Assembly (NCBI GenBank): GCA_023055425.1
Contig: JALGPY010000001.1
Span: forward strand, 108,543,057 to 108,607,056
Direction of reading: 5' to 3'
Length of the DNA stretch: 64,000 bases
Origin: Linanthus parryae
Taxonomy: Eukaryota > Streptophyta > Magnoliopsida > Ericales > Polemoniaceae
Shown: positions 56,370 through 64,000 of the stretch, piece after piece
Layout: each line of letters starts with the position of its first letter
Position numbering within the stretch: the stretch's first letter is position 1
The notes under the pieces: model-generated
Told to the model about the DNA's origin: nothing
The model's database searches: none
Seen by the model: the letters and a program-made list of their open reading frames with translations, nothing else
Translations under genes and position numbers: made by a program

Positions 56370-59300
56370 TTATACTGAGGAATTAAAATGGATTCGCTCG
56401 AAGCGCGCTGCTACAAAGCTTCCAGTTGAATCGCGAAGAACACATCCAGATCCATCTATGGATTGGCCATCGTTGCAAGCAATATCCGTGTTGATTTTCG
56501 ACCACCCTTCCACTGGAGGTGTCCAGTGGTCTAGCTCTGCAACCCGTCCTTGCACTTCATCGATTCCCTGGTCTTCAAGACGACATTCTTTAAACCACCA
56601 CTTAGTTCTCTGTACTACGGCCTCACTGTCACCGACCACTCCATTGAAGATTTCATTATTCCTCGAGTTCCAGGTACTCCATGCCGTCAACGCCCATTTC
56701 TCACTTATTTCTCGCGGATGGTGCTCAAAGATTCGTTCAATCCAGACCTGAATTGAGTGTGCTCTTTAACTATAGAAATTTTTATCAAAAACTCTAGTCC
56801 AAACAGATTTTGCAAGGGTGCATTGGTTGAACACATGATTTGATGTTTCAATTTCCCCCGAACAGCTTCTACAAAGAATGGAAACATGAACTCCTTTTGC
56901 CTTAAGCTTACTGGCTACTGGTAATGCATCAGACCAGAGCCTCCAAATACAATATGCTATTTTCTTAGGGATTGCCATTGATTTTAACCATGATAGACCA
57001 TTACCTCTTGATGAACTCTCCTCTGATGAACGCAGCTTCTGAGCAAGTTTATATCCAGACGCCGCTAGAATAGACTCCATTCTGCGTATAGCTCCACTTG
57101 AAACTATCCTCTGCATGAGGGTTCAGAATAGGAATTGACATCACAGCTTGGACATCCACATCTCATAGATAAGTACGAAGACGTTCTTAATACCAAGAAC
57201 CATCTGAAATTCAATGAGATACTCTAAGATTCGCAACATCAGGAATGAGCGTTATAACTTTTGCGCAATACCCTCTATCAACCCACCTATCCTTAAATAA
57301 ACTGATCATGTTACCGCTGCCCAACCGCCATTCCAGACCCTTCTTTAGTAATTTCTTCCTACAAGAACACTTATGAAGGCGCATGACACCTGTATCTTTG
57401 GTGTGTGGCTAAAAAATTCACTTGACTTATAATACTTCTCCTTCAACAGTCTGTTTAGGAGGCTGTTAGGTTGATTAATTATTCGCCAAGCCTGTCGTGC
57501 TAACAAAGCTACATTGAAATCATGGAAATCTTTAAATTTAATTCCCATAATCTCCTTGTCCATATTCAAACGAGACTAGTTAGACCAATGAATTTTAATC
57601 TTGTACGGAGTATCTCCCTACCAAAACTGACGAACAAGCTTCTCAATATCTTAGTAGGTGCTTTGAGGTAGGAGAAAGAAACTCATAGCATAGTTTGGAA
57701 TTGCTTGGATAACTGCTTTGATGAGAATTTCTTTACTTTCTACTGAGAGATTCTTCTCCTTCCATCCTTTTAGCTTGGAACAAATGCTTTCAACGATTTT
57801 TTGGAAAAGAATTGTTTTATTCTCCCAAATACTGTAGGCAAGCCCATAGAGTGCTAAGTTCCTGTCGAAGAGAATCATCAACATTATCAGAGAACATCAC
57901 AGAAGATTTTTGAAGATTGAGACATTGTCCTGTTTCTTCCTTGTAGACCTGTAAAAGATCTAAAAGATTTGTTATCTCCTCTTTATTGGCCTTAGTGAAG
58001 ATAAGACTGTCATCGGCAAAAAAGAAATTTGAAACGAATGTGCCTCCTCTGGAAGCCGTGGCCCCTGTCAACGTTTCCTCTTCCGCTGCTTTGGTTAAAT
58101 TCCTTCATAGCACTTCGCTGACCAGGAGAAAGAGATAAGGGGATAGGGGGCACCCTTGTCTCAAACCCCTCTCAGGTAAAGTTTTACCCTCAACAGAACT
58201 ATTAATCAGGAAACTATAAGTGGCTGTCGAAACACATTCTATCACTACATCAATCAACTTGTTGCTGAACCCCATTCCTTCCATAGATGCTTGCAAAAAA
58301 TCCCACTCTACGCAGTCATAGGCCTTTAACATATCTAGCTTCTGTGAAACTGTACCATTTCTTCCTTTCTTTGTCTTCATGGAATGAAGTAATATATGGG
58401 CTGCTAGAATGTTGTCTGATATCAACCTGCCAGGAACGAAAGCACTCTGGTTTTCTGCGATAAGATCTCCAAGAACAACTTTTAGCCTGTTAGCTAGTGT
58501 CTTAGTGATAATTTTGTAAACAGTTGAGCACAAGGAAATAGGTCTTAAATCAGAAACTTGTCTAACTTGTTTAACTTTTGGGATTAGAGCTATCAAAGTA
58601 TGATTATACTCGCTCAGACTTCCACCTTTGTTCCGCACATGTAGACAAAGTCTATTACCTCCTCCCCTACTTGAGGCCAGAAAGTCTGATAAAGTGGGTC
58701 GGAAAGCCATCAGGGTATGGCGATTTCTCAGCCGTCATGGACTTGAGCGCTTCAAACACTTCAGCCACTGTGCAGGGCTATTCAAAGTGCTTCCAATTGT
58801 CATCTGATAGCAATTCCTCTATGGGTGCCATTAACGGCTCCATCGCAGCCCTCGTTGGTTCAGTAGTAGAAAAAATGTTCTTAAAATAAGACTCAATAAC
58901 CTGTGTTACCTCTTTTGGATCTTTGACCCATATGCCACTTTCATCATCAATGCCTTCAATCCGATTCCTTGACCGTCTGATTGTAGCTTTCCTATGAAAA
59001 TAGCGAGTGTTATATCCCCCTTCATTAACCACAAATTGCGAGATCTCTATCGCCACATTATCTCTTCATTCTTTAACAATTCTGGAATCTTAGACTTCAA
59101 GCAATTGGCCTCCGTGAGATTACCCAAGGACTGGGGTTGTCCGCCTAAGAACTCGAGATGATCTCTCAAATTCTTGAGCTGTTTTTTGACACTTACGAAG
59201 ACTTCGCTATCCCACCCCCTTAATTTCCTTGCTGATTTGAGTTTGAAATCCACAGTACCCGAACTGCCTACCCAGCTTTCGGACACCACTTCACAAAACT

Positions 59301-60056
59301 TGCTGTGTTCCAGCCACATGGACTCCAGCTGAAATATTCGTCTTGTTTGGGTATTTCAAAAAATTCCTTTCCCTATAATGACTTCTAAAGGGACATGATA
59401 AGATGTATCAACCACCAAGTGGTTGAATCTTTCTCTTCCGAACCGCTCAATCCAACTGTCTGTTGCCACACATCTATTAATTCTCTCTCGGATTTCTCTT
59501 CCATCCGGTTGATTGTTGGTCCAAGTAAACCGATTACCTGAGAAACCCATGTCACGTAGCTCCAGCTTCTGGAGAACTGAGTTAAAATCTTCAATATATC
59601 TAAGGGTGACTCGTCTCCCACCCTCCTTGTCGCCATATGAAGATATTGCATTGAAATCCCCCACTACAAGCCATGTATCATCATGGCGCTGAATTCTCGA
59701 AAGTAGCTTCCAAGAATGCTTTCTCTCGCTTCTAAGTGGGTCGCGTAGAAACCTGTAAAAACCCAAGACTGCGCAACACCCGGGCCTAAAACTGAACCTT
59801 TAATAAATAATTTAGAGAACCACGTCAAGGTAAAACTGACCTCTCTATCCCACGTCGATCTTCTCAATCAACAAAAATCCCGTTTGCATACCCACACCTG
59901 TTCCACTACTTCCATCTCGTTAGAAAAAAGTATGGTTTCCATAAGGAACATCATATTAGGCTTCTGTCTCCTCACTAGGTCATGAAGAGCGGTAATGTTA
60001 CGGGGGTTCCCAATCCGCCGCACGTTCCAACTTACGAGATTCATTGTGCCTGGCAA
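56370..60056 (-). pseudogene. LINE ORF2: endonuclease, reverse transcriptase, RNase H
   Basis: Reading the minus strand: the endonuclease starts MNLVSWNVRRIGNPRN at 60056 and continues with WLVVGDFNAISSYGDKEGG and NRFTWTNNQ (59766-59356). The reverse transcriptase is at 58710-58105 (SDLRPISLCSTVYKIITKTL, NQSAFVPGRLISDNILAAHI, RGLRQGCPLSPYLF). The catalytic segment FFFADDSLIFTKAN lies in a shifted frame at 58071-57817. A zinc-binding zf-RVT-like region follows at 57116-56766 (AIPKKIAYCIWRLWSDALPV, CRSCSGEIETSNHVFNQC). An RNase H start is at about 56500-56370 (WSKINTDIACNDGQ). At least five frame changes and several stops break it, so no enzyme can be made. Domain order is that of plant L1-type LINEs. 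Confidence 0.85.
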
Positions 60057-60286
60057 GGAGGCACCATGCCCCCCGCCAATTTTGTATTATGGTCTACGAC
60101 GGCACCCCTCTCCGGTTGCGGAATCCCATGACAAGAAACCTAGTTGTTCTTCTGACCACCTGCCTCTCCATCATTATGCTTTGAGATAGTGGTGGTGTTT
60201 TCATCTTTTTGACGCTTTTATGAGCCAACGACACTGCCTCTGTCCTTCCATTTCTCTGATTGTTTGCGAGGAGTTGGGTTTGGTTT

Positions 60287-61300
60287 CTAGGGTGCTTTCG
60301 GAAGACTCTTACTTGACTGCACTGGAGTTTCAGCTAGGTTTTTGCCTTTGACCCTAACATTCAAGCCCTCCTTAGAATTTGAAGCTTTGCTGCTCAAAGG
60401 AGCAGCCCGAGCATGGAGATCGAGTTCATCTTCTACTTCCATCTCCGATTCTACGCTCTGTTGTAAGTCAGAGGAATGGTTGGAATCATCTAGGAATATT
60501 GAGTCCCCATCCCCTATTGACCCGTCTGCCATGGAACTCGCTGGCTTTTTCAGAGCAAAGAGGTTTTTCTAAGGGGGTGTCTTGAAGGTAAGCCACTGTC
60601 CATACCCTGGGTTTTCCACTTGCTTCTCCTCGTTTGATTTGAAGGAAATTTTTTCGCTATAATGGTTGATTCTCTCACACCATACACATACTTGTGACAA
60701 TCGTTCGGACTTGAAGTCAAGACAAATCTTTTCATCTATAGCGATGACAAACTTTCCTCTACGAAAGGGTTTTGAGACGCCAATCCGAGTCCTAACCCTT
60801 ATGTAATCTCCACCTGGCCCCAACATCACTCGTTTATCCGAATCAAGCACTGTGCCCCAGGACTGTACTGCCATCTTTGCATTTTTTTCTATGAGTAAAT
60901 AAGGGGGTAAGTTGTTGAACTAAACCCAGAGGTCAATAGATTCAAAGACTACACCTTCAATCTTATCACTGATATTCCATGGTTTCAGCAATAAGACATA
61001 TCGTCGAAGACCCAGGGGCCTCCGTCTAGCACCCTGTCTAGAGAAGACTTGTTCGGAAAACTGAAAATGAACAAATTAACTCTGTTTTCATTGGTTACAA
61101 CTTCCTCCCTATAAATCAGTTTTTTTTTGAAGAGTTGCTTCATGGCCCATACGTTCATTCGATCCAGGATCAGAAACAAACCAAGCAACCAGTTACTGAA
61201 AGCTTTTAACCCTTCGAGGCACCTTACTCTATCGTACTCGTAACGATCCTCTTCCTCTTCGATTGTTAGCAATCTGAATCTTCAGCACGAATCGTCCATT
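60287..61300 (-). pseudogene. LINE ORF1 (DUF4283-like, zinc knuckle)
   Basis: Minus-strand fragments at 61272-60985 (LFKKKLIYREEVV, then NLFIFSFPNKSSLDRVLDGG and PWVFDD) match the DUF4283 domain of plant LINE ORF1 proteins. The next piece (60874-60569) has a weak C-x2-C-x4-H motif (CVWCERINHYSEK), the remains of a zinc knuckle. The last piece (60532-60287) is an acidic, low-complexity tail. The three pieces are in different frames. ORF1 proteins bind the LINE RNA. Confidence 0.7.
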
Positions 61301-61752
61301 GAGAGTCCCGCCGGAGATACTCTGGAAGATCCTGCGTTATGTCTAGTCGCAGTCGCCGTATTCCCTGCTTCTGTCGCCATCGTTCAACCTTGGATCGCCT
61401 CCTGTGTGTCCGACAAAGTCGGAGCTAGGGTTACTATGTAAAACAGAGTTTTGATATTGTAAAATTTTAGCTAATGTTCCAATAGTGTTAGTTAAATGAT
61501 TAGCTAAATAACGCGTGGCACATTCTCAATATTTTTTGTAAGAGAATTTTAAGTAATTCATGACATAATCGCTAAGAACATGGTTAAAATAAAATATAAA
61601 ATTATTGATCTGGCTCTTTAAATGTACAGAGATGGATAACTATTTGTTAAAATAAAGAGCAGAGTAGAGAGCCTATTGGGGACAATATCTTTTCCATCTT
61701 ATTTACATTTTAAAGGTAACCGCTATATAAATGACCCCTTGGAGATGCTTAA

Positions 61753-62170
61753 TTCCGATTTTGTCTAAATTATGTTTAATGGGATTTTCAGTCTGTAAAA
61801 CAGATGGGTGAGCCAAACAGCCCAGTAGGTACCGCCTAATCAATGTCGTAAAAATTTAAAATCCTATTAAACATGATTTATCACAAACAATCGCCAGATA
61901 TATAGCAGATAAACATCAAAAACACAGTATACCGTAAATGCAGTAAACATGGAGATTCCTTTGAGATGTGAAGCATTTCTCTATTATAGCTGGGATACAT
62001 GGCCCAAATAATTCTCAGCCCTTACCAGAAATGTCCAATGGAGCATGTGAGAATAGGACATCCCATAACCTAATTATAGAAAATTCTAGGAAATATTATG
62101 AGCTAATTTGAAACCGCCTCGATGAGTCTGTGACAGCTAGGAGTGCATGCGCTTCGTCATCAATTCCACG
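61753..62170. other. AT-rich flank, nothing recognised
   Basis: Low-copy-looking sequence between the MITE-like edge at 61752 and the CACTA terminus at 62171. No open frame or repeat structure stands out. Confidence 0.4.
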
Positions 62171-62195
62171 CACTACTAGAAAAGGGGTATTTGTG
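62171..62195 (+). mobile_element. Terminus of a CACTA-type DNA transposon
   Basis: CACTACTAGAAAAGGGGTAT starts here; CACTACTAGAAAA is the conserved end of plant CACTA (En/Spm-like) transposons. The element should extend to the right. The opposite end (TTTTCTAGTAGTG) is not seen up to 64000, so the element is longer than the window or truncated. No transposase frame was found. Confidence 0.55.
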
Positions 62196-64000
62196 ACTGA
62201 TTTTTGTGAGGTGGCTGTGAAAAGAGCCATAAACAGGCTAGTCTTTCTGGTTGAAAATTTGGGCAGCCAATTAAATGTATTTTTAACGGCCTTAAAATAA
62301 AAAATAATTCGTGAATTTTAAAAAGTTTAAGTAACCCGGCGTGTTCTTGAAAAGTGTAAGAGATAAACACAAAAAATGAACATAGCCGGTTCCTTCCCCA
62401 ATTATTACGGTTTTAGATCCCATGGAACACCCCCAAAATGGCAAAGCCGGAAGCTGGGGGGGGGGGTGTCACTCCATACCCGAGACGAAACCGGATACGA
62501 GGACATTTAAAAGTGGATCACAAGCAAAACATCCATAAAGTCTTACAAAAATACTTTATTACAATCAAATTTTGTTGTGCCTCAAACACGGACATTAAAC
62601 AAAAAAAATTCAACGATAACTAAAAGAAGTTCGAATTATAAATTGTGAATGTTTCTAGGAGTCTAGAGGTGATTCACGTTCCCCTCTAAGCCAAGCTCTC
62701 ATCATCTAAACCTGTGGTCAAGAAAACAGAAAGAGAAAACCACAGTTTCCAACGTCAGCAATAAATACAGGCAAGCAAACACCCAAGCATGAGAAATGAT
62801 AATGAGACAATTTGTTAAACTGTAAGCAACTTGACACGTTGTAGTTTAACTAAAACACATCGGAAATAAAGTTTGACCCCTATAAGAAAAACTTGAGAGA
62901 TTTGAAGATCATTATATTTCACAAGTCAAGTTCATTATCCAAGTTACAGGATCCAAAATCTCATATTCATTCTTTTCCCATTAATAAACATCAAATCCAA
63001 AAAGCCACATTAATAATTAGTTAATACGGGGGAAAAACCAACCACTTCGCAAGCTTCCAGGACCTTAAGTGTCGACACCCCCTTAAGACTTCGTGCAGCC
63101 CGAATGGTGAGTACAAGGAGCGATCCGGGGCCTTACAACCAGATTAATTAATTAATTGGTCGAGTGATCGTAGTCACACAATATAACACAATAGTAACCA
63201 TGTAACATCCCTACTCAACTCATCCACTTTACGTTATCATCGATTATTAGATTATGGTGATGTTTTCAGATAAACGCTTCAACACGTTGAACTCAAACGT
63301 TCACTAGCACATTATGCACATAACACATAAATTCATTTTGAGACAAGTAGGAAGAAAGTATTTGACACGAAAGCGCGTTAGGCGCACTTGGCCTGGCATG
63401 TTTACTCACCTCAAATACAAGTAGCTACTGCGACTCAGTCGTAGTATTCGATGTATCCCTCGTCTGAGAACTCGTCTCCTACAAGTTAATAATATTCCAA
63501 TTAAACACAATTCTACATCAAGATCAAGTGAGGTACTCTACATGACATGCAATGAATCTCAGCCACGGTCCTAACACTTCACGTTGATTCCACCTAGAAT
63601 GTCGGTTTAGTCCTAACAACCCAATTCCCAAAAGCCACTTCAATTTAGCATACTAGAACACTATGTTATTTTCCATAAAAATACTATTTAAGTAAACCAA
63701 TAATATATTATAATATTACATATTTCCCCAAAATCCTGTAACGACAATCTACTGGTTGACAATATGATCAAACGAGACTCAATACTCCAAAAGAATCATT
63801 AAACAACACACCGATTAAGTGTTTATTACTATACAATGCATTAGTGACGAATCAGTTTATTTTTGTGAAAAGATAACACTTTGCTGTGAAACAGTTAGTC
63901 CAGAAAGTGACAGAGCAGTGGAAATTAGTGAAACAGCCCTAGAACTCCCAATTATGCTTCCAACGGTCTCGTCTTCGACTCCAATTCAATTACCCGGCGA
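62196..64000. other. Unassigned right-end region
   Basis: AT-rich sequence with no supported gene. It includes a run of G at 62457-62466 beside GTGTCACTCCATACCC, which on the minus strand resembles the edge of a plant LTR or 3' untranslated region, but no partner repeat is in the window. It may be CACTA interior, another retrotransposon edge, or the 3' part of a gene that begins beyond 64000. Confidence 0.35.
63435..63478 (-). other. Possible terminal coding exon
   Basis: On the minus strand, after TTGTAG, a frame reads DEFSDEGYIEYYD and stops at 63435. The acidic C-terminus after an AG acceptor looks exon-like, but only 44 bases support it and no upstream exon was found in the window. Confidence 0.2.

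Larger units (their letters stand above)
55994..61452 (-). mobile_element. Degenerate plant LINE (L1-like)
   Basis: Minus-strand non-LTR retrotransposon of about 5.5 kb. The 3' end is the T-run at about 55994-56001 (poly-A on the minus strand) and the 5' end is at about 61452. The flanks GATGTTGTAA (55984-55993) and GATATTGTAA (61453-61462) match at nine of ten positions and are the likely target duplication. ORF1 (about 61300-60287) and ORF2 (60056-56370) are both in the minus direction and broken. It sits 30 bp from the right end of the copia nest but outside it, so the two insertions are independent. Confidence 0.85.
8354..61752. mobile_element. Candidate older MITE split by the copia nest and the LINE
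   Basis: Left of the copia nest (8354-8408) the DNA reads TAAGAGCAGCTCCAGTAG followed by an AT-rich run. Right of the LINE (61463-61752) an AT-rich run ends CCCCTTGGAGATGCTTAA. The two edges are a rough inverted repeat of the kind (AGCATCTCCAA-like) common in plant MITEs, with TAA on both outer sides as a possible 3-bp duplication. Removing the copia nest and the LINE would join the halves into an element of a few hundred bases. The ends match at only about nine of twelve positions, so this is an inference. Confidence 0.3.

Overview
This window is nuclear DNA from a flowering plant, most likely a eudicot. It is AT-rich, its introns are short GT-AG plant introns, and it holds one intact plant UDP-glucosyltransferase gene plus a dense nest of plant retrotransposons (Ty1/copia primed by initiator Met-tRNA, Ty3/gypsy of the Tat and Athila types, and a plant LINE with a DUF4283-like ORF1). 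I cannot name the species.

Layout. Bases 1-8408 are low-copy sequence. They contain a small terminal-inverted-repeat element with a tRNA-like SINE inside it, the last two exons of an unrecognised plus-strand gene (2289-3140), a relic of a glycosyltransferase gene (about 4600-4745), and an intact minus-strand UGT75-like gene (5538-6956). Bases 8409-55963 are one 47.5-kb retrotransposon nest. The outermost layer is a minus-strand, gag-only copia element whose two LTRs (8409-8803 and 55554-55963) are still flanked by the same 5-bp target duplication, AATTG. A plus-strand Tat-type gypsy element (10105-41767) sits inside its gag. That gypsy was hit in turn by a decayed copia (10857-19040, TSD CGACC), an intact copia (27565-36083, TSD GAGAA) and, in its 3' LTR, a non-autonomous Athila (41768-54453). 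LTR differences counted by eye fall with nesting depth: about 5%, then 2%, 1%, and about 0.1%.

Bases 55994-61452 are a degenerate minus-strand LINE with a near-perfect 10-bp target duplication. The copia nest and the LINE may both lie inside an older MITE. Bases 61753-64000 are mostly unassigned and contain one CACTA-type transposon terminus.

The most interesting object is at 36149-40426. It is a six-exon gene on the strand opposite to the Tat element that carries it, between pol and the 3' LTR. All five introns are 75-81 bp, GT-AG and phase-consistent. The first exon encodes a plant-mobile-domain-like region and the last a coiled coil. Next are the palindrome clusters built on GTAATCGTACGATTAC in the Athila LTRs and interior. 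The decayed copia is also notable, because its LTRs and leader are nearly pristine although its coding region is ruined, so it was probably moved by a partner. Finally, a DNA-repair scar with filler duplications closes the nest at 54454-54547.

How the parts relate: apart from the UGT and the 3' end of the unknown gene, coding capacity here serves mobile elements. Only the copia at 29013-32963 has an uninterrupted gag-pol reading frame. All comparisons are by eye; no search or alignment was run.
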